A DNA stretch of 64,000 nucleotides, taken from contig OX578138.1 in the NCBI GenBank assembly GCA_951213105.1, forward strand, positions 95,712,914 to 95,776,913, in the 5' to 3' direction. The DNA is from Amaurobius ferox (lineage: Eukaryota; Arthropoda; Arachnida; Araneae; Amaurobiidae). Below the pieces are notes generated by a model. That model searched no databases. It saw nothing but the letters and a program-made list of their open reading frames with translations, and was not told where the DNA came from. Below are positions 1 to 10,183 of this stretch, one piece after another. Every line of letters starts with the position of its first letter. The first letter of the stretch is position 1. A program made the position numbers and the translations under genes.

Positions 1-1530
1 TGTCTTCATGTATTCATGAGAAAATCTCGCCTGGGTGGAGAACAAAAAACATTTCATATATTGTAATATAGAGAAGGTATTGATTTCCTGAGAATAAGAT
101 AATGTAAGCGTAAAAGACCTTCTGAACATGTTTAAATGTTTTTTTTTCAAATGAAACGGTTCTCGAAAATTTTGTAACGCCGCTGTTTGCATAAAATTCT
201 TATATTCGCAAAATAGATGTTTAATGCTGTGTAACATATCCGAAATCTCTATTATATTATTAGTGCACTGACTATAATATGAAAATTTCAGGTGGCATCG
301 TCCTCTGGCTATGTAAGAGGCACAAGAGATATTACTTCATGTAATTTTTAAAATTTAACAAAATAATAATTAATTATGATATTTTTTATTAAATATTTAA
401 TAAAATATGAATGTCACATTTCTATTCTTCATTACATAAATTCTGTATAAAGAAAATTTAAAATCTGTCTGTGGACGTGTTAGTTTTTTTATTTGTCTCC
501 TCATCACGAAAGAACGGCTGTACCCGAAGTTCATGAAATTTGTTTAGGCGGTAAATAGTCCCACCTATAACATAGTCTGTGTCTTGAGTTTCTAGGACCA
601 GCGGATGTCCAAAAATTAATAAAAAACAATTCTCCAATAGAGATAGCATTATGCAAACCATTTATTTTCTGCAAATTTATTTGAACGAAAAATGATACAT
701 TGCTAAGAAAAGGAATGAAACCTAATGACTTCATAAAGCAGACTATTTTATTAAAACTTTCCGATTTAAATATTTAAGAAATGTATCTACAAATAAAGTT
801 TATGGGAATTACATTTCTGAATGGAATATAATTTCTTAAGCCGTCTGTTTTATTTTGGTAAAGATTTTTTAAATTCATATAAAAATTTTGGCAAATGTTG
901 AAATCATTTTAGTGATTTCAATTTGGCATATATTGATTCAATGTCACAGCACTTATATTTTAACATATATGGAATAAATTTTATATTTTGTGTAAATTTG
1001 CTTACAAACAGGACCAGGATGTTCTATTCTTCAGATCAGCTGATCAGAGTCGATTAATCGGAAAAAATAACTTGACACCAATATTCAGCAGTCCATGTTT
1101 GATGAGGATTCCCAAATTCGAGTTATTGCAGGGATTTGTCTAAGCTTATGTGCAAGTGTATAGTGTTTTAAACCAAAATCTTTGGTGTGACGTCTGAAAA
1201 CAGTTCTGATGCTAATATTACAACCTTTTGAATGAATACATAAATAATTTTGATGCACGAATTCCTCGAAGAACGCACAATGATTCGTCTTATTGCACTG
1301 TCATCACGTGGGCTTGATTTTTCAGGATGTGCATTCCTCCTTCGATAGCTAAAATTACACGTATCTTAATATTTCCTGATCGTATTATGGTTATAAGTTT
1401 TGCTCGTGTTCAATTTTATGCAGAGGTTCAACCATATTATCATTTAGGAGGATCACTATTTTTGCCCTGTAAATAATACTGAATGATGCTTTTTTGCCCA
1501 TTTTTCACTATAGAGAAAGTACGTACACTT
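1..1530. other. Non-coding module G of copy 1
   Basis: AT-rich sequence with no ORF of recognisable origin. It aligns along its length with 21,474-22,860 and 48,670-50,100, sharing the start around the motif CATGTATTCATGAG and the block around GCTGATCAGAGT near 1,035. Short open frames (for example 458-734 minus) are not preserved in the other copies. Confidence 0.65.
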
Positions 1531-1941
1531 CCTATCAGTGTTGTTGTTGTTGAGACCCAGACCGTCCGACCTACCAGAAAGGTGTAATGTAACTGTATGG
1601 ACGGCCGGGAAGTGCCACCCAATTTAGACCGGAACCCAGTGGGGGAGGCATCCACAGGGACCGTACCCTCCTTCCCCTACCACCAACCTCTCGGAAGGAC
1701 TTACGGACCCACATGTTTAACGTGATCGTACTCCGCATAAACACGGCGGCATTTGTGGTAGCGTGCAAATCTAGCGCGCAAACCACGGGGATACCGCACC
1801 CGAGATGGCCAACAGCACGCGGTGTTCCGAGGTGGTCACCCACCAAGTACTAACCGCGCCCGATGCTGCTTGACTTCGGTGATCTAACGAGAACCGGTGT
1901 TATCAGCACGGTACGGCCGTTGGCCCTACTCCCTATCAGTG
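1531..1941 (-). mobile_element. 5S rRNA-headed SINE (SINE3-type) with target duplications
   Basis: Read on the minus strand, the element starts with a 5S rRNA-like head (1,924 to 1,808), continues through a body of about 260 bases and ends in an (AAC)n tail (plus-strand GTTGTTGTTGTTG near 1,540-1,552). It is flanked by the 10-bp direct repeat CCTATCAGTG at 1,531-1,540 and 1,932-1,941, as expected for a retroposed insertion. Copy 2 has the flanks without this element (around 22,860-22,950), although a different short insert lies there. The body matches the tRNA-headed SINEs near 18.7, 34.1, 36.3, 45.9 and the headless SINE at 50.2 kb. Confidence 0.85.
1808..1924 (-). pseudogene. 5S rRNA-like sequence (head of the SINE)
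   Basis: A 117-base stretch on the minus strand reads as an almost full-length arthropod-type 5S rRNA. It begins GCCAACGGCCGTACC and ends ACACCGCGTGCTGTTGGC, so both strands of the terminal helix are present. The internal promoter region is recognisable: a box A-like AAGTCAAGCAGCATCGGGC and a box C-like GGTGGGTGACCACCTCGG. It runs directly into the SINE body with no T-run terminator, so it is better read as the pol III promoter head of a SINE than as a functional 5S gene. Secondary structure was not computed. Confidence 0.85.
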
Positions 1942-2746
1942 TGTAAACCAGAAGCAAACTGAAGACTGTGCTCTTCCACCAGTTCTATTAATACCTGCAG
2001 CTGTAAGATGATGCAACACCGACAGTAATATGAACAGTATGGACAACACATTTTTCGATCTGAAGAAATATCCTAATACGACAGTGTTGTCTTACACTTT
2101 TGCAAATGATTCAAAAGTGCTGTTAGAGAACGAAAGAAAGCTGTCAAAAAATATGAAATATGAAAAATTTACCAACGAACAGTTACACATAAAAAATTAC
2201 CAACGGTTACAACCAAAAATTTTATCAACTAACATTGACAACTAATAAATTTTCCAACTGACATTGTCAGCTAAAAAATTTTCCGCTTGTAGAGAGCAAT
2301 GCAATTCTTAAACCTTGAAACTTGTTTTAAAACAAAATTAAAAATAACAAGAAATATCAATCATGCATAAAGCATTGATTATGAAACACTTTCCAACGTC
2401 AATGCAATTTTATACAAATATCTCTAAAATGCGATACACTCCTCGGTAATATTTTCAAAATTATCACAATACTACATTAATTTATTGTATTTGAAAACTT
2501 CATCGAAGAAATGAACTTTATTCTAATGACGTCTCTGAAATATAAATCGCCTCTGTATAAAAGCAGCATTTCAAAATTGTGAACTACCATATTTATTTTA
2601 AAATGTGAAAGCTTTCTGGTATGTAAAATAATTAAACTCTTGGAAAGATATTTATTATACATCACTTTTTTCTTTCAGGAGGATATAACGAGAGTCAGAA
2701 TTTAATTGAATTTGTTTTTCTCCCCATATTAAATAATTTTATTTAA
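1942..2746. other. Non-coding module G/H junction, partly inverted
   Basis: To about 2,110 this still aligns with copies 2 and 4 (the block around ATGGACAACA). From about 2,330 to 2,480 it resembles the reverse complement of 24,240-24,400 and of 4,200-4,500 (the motif AAATATCAATCATGCATAAA appears in opposite orientation), so a piece of module H is inverted here. The open frames 2,030-2,245 plus and 2,477-2,665 minus have no recognisable product. Confidence 0.5.
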
Positions 2747-3705
2747 AAAACTACCTAACATATTTTACTGATTTTTTTTTATATATTTTATGGGATAATT
2801 TGATTATTTTCTAAAATTTTCAAAGCAATTTGGTAATTTTAAATTCGCTTAAAAAATGTTTGAAACATTAGGTCCCATAGGGTTCAATGTATTTCATTTT
2901 TTCAACCCGGGTTCAATAAAAAACTAATTGGGTGATATTATTCATTTATATTCCCATAGGTCCCACAGTCCGTCTAAAAAACATACTAAAATTTCATTTT
3001 TATAAAGTCATTTTTACGGCAGTTATCGTGCTAGCGGACAGACAGACAGAATGAACAAAGTCATAAACACTTTCAACTATGTTGTAAAGTGTTAAAAACG
3101 GTTTATTCATGGAATATTTTTTACCATAATAAAATACAACAGTCCATCACTGTCTGTGTATTCACAACACATAAAGACATATTATAACATCAATTGTTGC
3201 AAAGAAATTACAAGAAAGATCAATCATGCATAAGCATTGATTATGAAACACATTCCAACTGAAATGTAAATTCATTTAAAAATTTCTAAAATGTGATATA
3301 TTCAGTGGTGATATCTTTTACATTATCACAGTACTACAGTAATTTATTATACTTAAATATTTAAAACTGTGTCGAAATATAAATTAAAAATTTACCCCTC
3401 CCCTTTTTAACACTTTACAACATAGTTGAAAAATGTTTATGACTTTGTTCATTCATTCTATCTGTCTGTCCCTTCACATGATAGCTGCCATAAAAATAAC
3501 TTTATTAAAATGAAATTTTAGTATGTGGTTGAGACGGTCTGCTGGACAAAATGAAATACATTACACCCTCTGGGACCTAATTCTTCAAACATTTTTTTAA
3601 GGAAATTTAAAATTCACAAATTGCTTCGAAAATTTTAGAAAATATTCAAATTATGCCATAAAATATATAAAAAAATTCAGCAAAAAATGTACAGTAGTTT
3701 TTAAA
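2747..3705. repeat. Long inverted repeat (fold-back structure)
   Basis: The left arm at about 2,747-3,096 and the right arm at about 3,405-3,705 are imperfect reverse complements of about 300-350 bases, separated by about 310 bases. Both carry the motif AGGTCCCA or its complement, a GACAGACAGACAG tract and, at the inner ends, a CAACTATGTTGTAAAGTG-like sequence. The same arrangement occurs at 37,610-38,985 with a longer spacer. A single arm occurs at 24,390-24,720 and 51,940-52,270. This may be a fold-back or MITE-like element; the family is not identified. Confidence 0.6.
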
Positions 3706-4555
3706 AAAATATTAAAATAATAATTGCGCCGATATTATATGAATAGATCACGTGTCCCATTCAAAATAAAATATGGCATCCCTCTTGTGTCAAAACCGTA
3801 TTTTTTAAAGTTATTTTTAATTTATATTTAGTGTTGCATCCGTTCTGAAACCTATTTATTTTTTATTTTCTTCTCAGCATCTGTATTCTGCTCCAACGCA
3901 ATAACATTATTTTATAGTTTAAATTGTCATCAAACTTTTATTAATTATACAACGAAGTCTAACTTCCACGTGTGGAAAATGTAAACACATCATACTGTAA
4001 GATGAGTTGTATAAGAATTGCTGAATTTCTTTAACTCAAACTTATTTTGCTCTAGAGTCTGCAATATAGCTAATATAAATGAAACAGTCGTTAATTTTAA
4101 ATAGAGAAGCAGATGATTCTGTAGTATTGCTGTTTTCGATGACGTTTTAAACATGGAGTTAGAAAGTACTTTTACGTCCATGGTTTTAAGATTTTAAGTA
4201 AAATGAATGATTGCAGTATTGTGATAATTTTAACAATATCGCCGTTGAATGAAAGGAATGGATGGTTTATGAACGAAATATTCACTTCTTTTATATAGAG
4301 AGCCAGGCGATTTATATTCCGATGGCTTTATTTGAATAACGTTCGTTTGTTTTCCATGCAGATTTCAAGTATAATAAATTATTTTAGTATTGTTGTAATT
4401 TTAAAACTATCACCACTGAATGTATCGCATTTTAGAGATGCTTAAATAAAATTTCAATGCAGTTGGAAAGTTTTTCATAATCAATGTTTATGGATGAATG
4501 CTATTTCTATATCATGTTTAGTGTAAATAAACAACAGTTCGAGAAAACTTTGAAT
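3706..4555. other. Non-coding module H of copy 1
   Basis: Closely matches 38,986-39,830 of copy 3 (8 differences in 180 bases sampled from 3,841). It contains no recognisable gene. The 63-codon minus ORF at 3,990-4,181 recurs at 39,270-39,461 with a few substitutions, as expected from duplication alone. Confidence 0.6.
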
Positions 4556-5000
4556 ACTAAAAATGGGAGGGAAGAAATGTGGATGTGGTTATATATACAA
4601 TTGAAAAATGTCTGGTCTTTCACAATTAACTCATCTAGACATTTATAAAAAAATACTTATTTTTTATAATTGAACATAATTATCCAGATGCTCATCATAA
4701 CTTTCTTGTAGGAGTTGAGGCAGCAGCATGCCTTGCTTAGGTTCCTACGCAAAAGAAATGGACAAGGTATGTTTACAACTATCAGAAATACATATAATTT
4801 TATTTACGTATTCGTCAGTAATGTTCAGAATATTACTTGAAAAAGTTTTAATTTCTTAATGTGTTTTTCTGTTACCTACGTATATACGAGTGTAGTAAAA
4901 TTTTAGTAATACGAGTAGTTTTTATTTCCTTTACTACAACATTTTTATGCGGACAATAAAACAATAGACACTTGAATTGCTTCAGTCTTTCTATTGTTGC
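4556..5000. other. Module C-like segment with an exon-like stretch
   Basis: Aligns with 17,790-18,200 and 45,040-45,430. Within it, positions 4,712-4,766 are bounded by a good 3' splice-like sequence (CTTTCTTGTAG) and a 5' splice-like sequence (ACAAG then GTATGT). In copies 2 and 4 the acceptor-like TTCTTG(C/T)AG is kept but the donor is not. The downstream AATATTCAGAATATT-type block recurs at 28,790 and 40,390. This might be a relic exon; no protein family is recognised. Confidence 0.4.
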
Positions 5001-6309
5001 GAATTTGAAAAACGCTTCAGAGTCACTTTTCCTCCTCCTTACTTTCATCACTTTCGAAGCACAGACTGAGAAACACGAGAAAAATTTCGCGTATGTTTAT
5101 AAAACATCCTATCCCGTGACGTGAGTCTGGGATTTCCAAAACCTGAAATTAGAAATATTGCCAGATTTGACGATTTTTCGCCAATTTGGCGACATTTCGC
5201 TACTTTTCGAAGGTTCAAGAAGGATCACGAAATAACAACTATTATACGGGATTTGAGAAAATTCCAGACCTTTCTATAGAGTCTATAAAAGGAATCATGA
5301 CTTCGTTGGCAAGCAGTTGCGGAGCAGTTGGCGGAGCATAACCTTTACCTGTACTGAAATAATTTGCTAAGTAATAAGGGCTATAGCAACTGTACAATTA
5401 AAATACTACACTAGTATTTGTGTTTGGCGATACAAACATTCCCATGTTAACATAGTTAACGACTATTTGAAAATAAGTAAGTATTGAAAATATTCCAGGA
5501 CGGGGCATTGGAAATGATTTCTCAATAGTGCAATATAACCTATGTCTTATTGTTTTATTTTATTAGAACTCCTCTCCGGGAAATAACTGTTCACTGCACT
5601 GAAAGAATATGATTGGTTAATAGTGTCTGTGTTAACTGTACAAATTAAACAAACCATGCAAATAATAATATATTGCGATACATATATTTCTATGTTACCA
5701 TTTTTAACGGCAATTCGTTGTTAAATTTAACAGCAGAATTGGATGCTACTTGCATAGTGGTGCTGTCTGCTTCACTCTGAGCAGGGTTCTGATTTTTGAT
5801 TTGAGTTAGTTAAGCTTATGTTCTGTGTTTAATTTAATGGTAGTGAATATTGACTTCTATTTTCCCCTGTTCACGTCCGTTTATAAATAACTGTAAATCA
5901 TTCGAATTCAAAACATGAATTTGTCATATTGATATATGACGGTTTGAGTGTGAAACACGACATTTTTCATGTCTTCTCGAATTCATTCTCTTTCGGAAGC
6001 CATTTTTATTACAAGGTTTTAATTCTGAATGCGTTCGCACTTTTATGCTGAAAATGTGGGATTTTTGCTCGGGCAGATGTTCCGAAGCTAATTTCTTATT
6101 ACTTTATTTGATGCCCGGGGCTGCGGTTTTGTTTCTGCAGCCGATAGCGCGAGGTTCCGCAGCGACCGTTTGATGCTGCATTTTAAATTCGTGCAAGGAG
6201 TTGAAGGTCGAGGCGACCTATATTACCATTTTTCATAGTAGTGGGGTCTCTTGGCCCTGAGTATTCGTTGGAGAAGGAGCTTGTGATTCTCGCTCAGAAA
6301 ATGTTGGAC
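5001..6309. other. Non-coding stretch related to modules C, D and E
   Basis: Positions 5,330-5,700 resemble the segments ending modules C and E in other copies (for example 18,550-18,660 and 20,570-20,680), with the shared phrase TGTCTGTGTTAACTGT. Positions 6,110-6,300 are richer in G+C, but no ORF, RNA gene or known repeat is recognised there. Confidence 0.45.
5279..5320 (+). promoter_or_regulatory. Possible core promoter (TATA-like)
   Basis: The sequence GTCTATAAAAGG at about 5,281-5,292 is a strong TATA-box match, and an initiator-like AGCAGTTG lies about 30 bases downstream. No ORF follows, so if it is real it could belong to a non-coding or mobile-element transcript. A chance TATA match in AT-rich DNA is quite possible. 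Confidence 0.25.
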
Positions 6310-6334
6310 ACAACCCACAGAGCATTTTTTTTCA

Positions 6335-7325
6335 CAGTGACGTAAGATTTAGGTCACATTGTGACTTTAGGACGTCACGGGACGTCACAGTACGTCTTGG
6401 CAATTTCACAGTAACGTCGCAGCGAGGTCATTTTGGTCATTTTCATGGTCATTTGTGACGTCGCATATTAGCTTGTTTATGACGTCACATTGTAATGTCG
6501 TTTGACTGTGATTTCGTAACTTTGCTGTTACGTCACGTTACATTTCTGCAATGTGATATTCACGTTACAGCGAAGTTACTTTGTTCATTCTCAGGGTACG
6601 TTTGTGACGTCACACTGTGAATTTGGTCGTCACGGGACGTCACAGTACGTCTCGGCAATTTCACAGTAACGTCACAGCGAGGTCATTTTGGACATTTTCA
6701 TGCTTGTTTGTGACGTCGCATATTAACATGTTTGTGACGTCACAGTGTAATGTCGTTAGACCGTGATTTTGTAACTTTTCTGTAACGTCACGTTACATTT
6801 CTGCAATGTGATATTCACGTCACAGTAAAGTCACTTTGGTTATCCTCAAGGCACGTTTGTGACGTCACACTGTGAATTTGGGATATCACAGGACGTCACA
6901 GTACGTCTCGGCAATTTCACATTAACGTCACAGCGAGGTCATTTTGGTCATTATCATGGTCGTTTGTGACGTCGCATATTAACTTGCTTGTGACGTCACA
7001 TTGTAATGTCTTTGGACCGTGATTCTGTAACATTTCTGCAATGTGACATTCACGTCACAGCGAAGTTATTTTTTCATTCTAAGAGTACTTTTGCGACGTC
7101 ACACTGTGAATTTGGGATGTCACAGGACGTCACAGTACGTCTCGGCAATTTCACATCGACGTCACAGAGAAGTCATTTTGGTCATTTTCATGGTCGTTTG
7201 TGACGTCGCATACCAAACTATGTGTAACGTCACATTGTAATGGCTCTGTACCGTGATTTCGTAACATTGCTGTTACGTCAAGGTACGTTTCAGCAGTGTG
7301 ACATTCACGTCACAGCGAAGTTATT
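6335..7325. repeat. Minisatellite of about 255 bp rich in TGACGTCA
   Basis: Four head-to-tail monomers can be anchored on the phrase CAGTACGTCT(C/T)GGCAATTT at 6,388, 6,643, 6,899 and 7,133, giving steps of 255, 256 and 234 bases. The shorter step reflects a deletion near 7,030. Each monomer carries several copies of the palindrome TGACGTCA and near matches such as GGACGTCAC and TGACGTCGC. The short ORFs at 7,006-7,240 are by-products of the repeat. No counterpart was seen in the other unit copies. Confidence 0.85.
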
Positions 7326-7537
7326 CAGGAAATCTACATCGGAATTGAAGGAAACGTGGTACGCGGGTCTAATAGGGTTATAGAAGAAGAAAACAATGGA
7401 AAACAAGAATAATAACGACTTTTATTATCCAAAGAAAATGGTTGAAAGGAAAAGGGTCGCAATATGAGTGTCAATATCAGTGAATCAAAATAATTAAGGC
7501 AATGTGATGCTGCAGTTTAATAAGGTGTGGGGGGACC
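7326..7537. other. Unassigned sequence between minisatellite and Tc1 relic
   Basis: About 200 bases without a recognisable gene. They may include the 3' untranslated part and terminal repeat of the Tc1-like element, but no terminal inverted repeat could be identified. Confidence 0.4.
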
Positions 7538-8110
7538 TCAAGTAGCCACACGTGCTGCACAACGATTTCCCATACTCTCGATGATGGTTTGGATGAGTTT
7601 TATGCTCAAAGAGTTCCAAGCCACCAGGGGAGCAGTTTTCAATGCGTTAACGGAGCTTGGTGGCTAGAGGAGGGCTGCAAAATATCTCCTGAGCATATCC
7701 CACACATGCTCTAATGAATTCAGATCAGGAGAGTTGGCAGACCACTGAATGTACTGGATATGTTCAGTTTGAAGGAAGTCGTCCACCAAGGCCGCACGGT
7801 AAGGCGCCGCGTTGTCATCCATGAATATGATATAAGGACAAACGAAACAATCGAACTGTAGGCTCAAGGATTTCGACTCTATATCTTTGACCTGTAACCA
7901 ACCCCGTGTTAAAGATGTGGACGGCTGTGCGGCCGTCCATCATGCCTCCACCAAACTGAAAACGCAGTTTGCACGCTAAACCTGCACTCGTCACTGAACA
8001 TGACATTGCCCCACTGTTGTTCACTCCACTGGCGATGTTCCAAACTCCACTGTAAATGCACTTGTTTCTGTGTAGATATGCGTGTAGATAGTTTGTGTAG
8101 ATTCTGCTTA
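7538..8110 (-). pseudogene. Tc1-like transposase, 5'-truncated and frameshifted
   Basis: This encodes the C-terminal catalytic half of a Tc1/mariner-superfamily (DDE) transposase, a cut-and-paste enzyme. On the minus strand, a segment with FSDECRF (first catalytic Asp) is followed after a frameshift by a piece with GGMMDGRTAVHI, and after another shift by FMDDNAAPYRA (second Asp) and SPDLNSLEHVWD (Glu). The spacing between the second Asp and the Glu is 34 residues, the D34E signature of Tc1. The frame then runs to a stop at about 7,538-7,540. The N-terminal DNA-binding region is missing and upstream sequence turns into module I. At least two frameshifts make it inactive. Confidence 0.85.
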
Positions 8111-9260
8111 TACATTTTGTTTAAAAAATATTGAACGACTAAATATCTCTGGAACGATTGATCGCACATACATTATTTAAATTTAAGAAATGCTTCTAAG
8201 ATAAACTTTCCGACCGTGACATTTTTGGTCACGTAGCATGTTTTAGAAAAAAAATTACATTATTTGATTTTTATGAACGTCATCAATAAACGAAGTTCTA
8301 GCTAGAAAATTTATCTTTATATATTTATTTATAGAACTCATGAAAGATAATCCAGGTGCTGAAAAGTGTCAAAGAAATAAGAGTTAATATAATTTTACCC
8401 TAAAAGACCAAATGATAGATTTGACGGATCTCACGAAATTTGAATTACATTTGAGAAAATCTCTCTTCGAAAATTTACATGTGTACACTAAAAGTGTAAG
8501 TTCTTGAATGTAAGTTTTCGATTTATATACGTACATGTCTTTAAAAAGAGGTTTAGGCAGTCCTCAAGTATCCCTCAAAAATTTTAATTAGAGATATTTT
8601 GGGTATTTTTAATCGTAAGACAATAGAATGCATTTATTTGACTAATTGGGTTATGAAAAATATACTTATAATCGAAAAACATTTCTACTCGGGCCGTTTT
8701 GAAAGTTACATTTTATACCCTTTAACTACGCAAGTTGTCACATGATCCAAATTTTCATACAATTATAGTCTACCTTAATTAAAGAATTTTATAAAACAGA
8801 AATACGGGTATATGACCCATCGTTCAGAAGGCACTAGTCGTGAAATCGTTTAAAACTAATTGTGAAATAAGATCACAGGAAATTCAGAAAATTAGTGTGA
8901 AAACATCCGCATATTTATCATTTAGATGCAAGGAGCAGGAGCATTTTACAATGCTTATCTCCAATCAATTTTAAGTGCCACTCCAATATTGCATAAATTT
9001 GATCACGGACCAGTTCTGCATTCTTTTTCACTCGATCTATCATGGCCACTTTTAGGAGACAAACCTAACGTGCGCACTCATGGACCGTTCTTTGTTATTG
9101 GGGTTCCTAAGTACTTTTTTAGGAACCCACTTTACAACTTTTCATTACTTAATTCAAATGCAAATCGTTTTATTGAAATTAACAAGTGTCAGTTTTAGAG
9201 AACAAAATGTTAGTACTTTAGAATTTAATTATCGTTTCTATTAACACTAAACGTACAGCC
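8111..9260. other. Non-coding module I of copy 1, with short ORF and hairpin
   Basis: Aligns with 25,310-26,480 and 52,970-54,170. The plus-strand ORF 8,926-9,198 (90 codons) has a stretch recognisably kept in the other copies (PNV.THGP..VIGV followed by RNPLYNFS), but the frames differ outside that stretch and copy 4 has a stop just after it. The conserved part overlaps an inverted repeat at 9,101-9,128 (GGGTTCCTAA and TTAGGAACCC). No protein family is recognised. Confidence 0.45.
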
Positions 9261-10060
9261 ACTCAATATACACTACCGTAACCGGTCAAATGGCAGGTTT
9301 TACGATAAAGACATTTTTTTCTGATTGAATTTAGGTAATATTGATTTTAGTTAGGGAATATTAAACAATCGTAAGGTAATAGACTCCATTCGATTACTAA
9401 AACTCGATTTGTTTTTGCTAGTGTACTTGTTTTCATATGTTTAATTTAATTATAAACAAAAATGCAGTCTTCATTTTATCCTTTATTATATTGCATTTTG
9501 CATATCCGTTAGACTTGATTCTTCCGTGAAAATGTTAGGAGTTGCTGCTCACCCAGATGTAGCACCTATTCGCATTTCTTTCCAAACAGTGCCATCAATA
9601 GAAATATACTGCTCATTTTTCATTCCCAATTTCAGAACTTGAGATCAATATCACTCTTTTACGTCCTCTGCCTATTATTTTCATATTCTTGTCTTCATCG
9701 TCAGTATATATAGGCTCACACTTCGTCATTGCCATTTTCAAATAATATATATTCATTTACAGAAAGTTCACATTCATCAATTTCGGAAAACTCGTCGCCT
9801 ATGCTATTTTTTACATATCCGCCTATGTTATCTATTGAATTGAACATACTATGCAACAGTCCTTGCAGAAATTTGCAGGAAACTGATGAAAATGTACGGA
9901 ATGTGTCTGTACATCACATTTTCTGACTCGATAACCTTATAAGGCAATATATTCTTCTTCCAGCCAATTGACCAGTAATGGTTTTTACTCAAATGACCAG
10001 GCACTTGACTTTCATTATTCGCCTGTACATCGGTTAGTACGTGAACCATTTAGTACGTGA
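9261..10060 (-). pseudogene. piggyBac-like transposase N-terminal relic, copy 1
   Basis: On the minus strand between about 9,810 and 9,540, an acidic, Ser/Asp/Glu-rich stretch is followed by a basic patch (GRGRKR) and then by ISIDGTVWKEMRIGATSG. Acidic N-termini followed by a DGTxW motif are typical of piggyBac-derived (PGBD4-like) transposases. Several stops and a frameshift interrupt it and the catalytic DDD core is absent. The flanks contain the recurring palindrome-like ACCGGTCAAATGACAGG (about 9,281) and a partner near 9,967. The family call rests on motif resemblance only. Confidence 0.55.
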
Positions 10061-10183
10061 ACCTTCATTACGTTGCCCCAGGCGCACTAGAGGGGGGCGA
10101 AACACATTGCGCCCAACAACACAACTGTGAGACCAGAAATAGATCTCACATTAAGTGTTGTGTTATGGTGGGATAGTTTTATA

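Noticed and set aside
1808..1924. Functional 5S rRNA gene
   Set aside because: Continuous with a SINE body, no T-run terminator, flanked as a unit by a target duplication.
6335..7325. CRISPR array
   Set aside because: Repeats are about 255-base head-to-tail monomers without unique spacers, in a eukaryotic genome.
9261..10060. Intact piggyBac transposase gene
   Set aside because: Stops and a frameshift in all copies, and the DDD catalytic core is missing.
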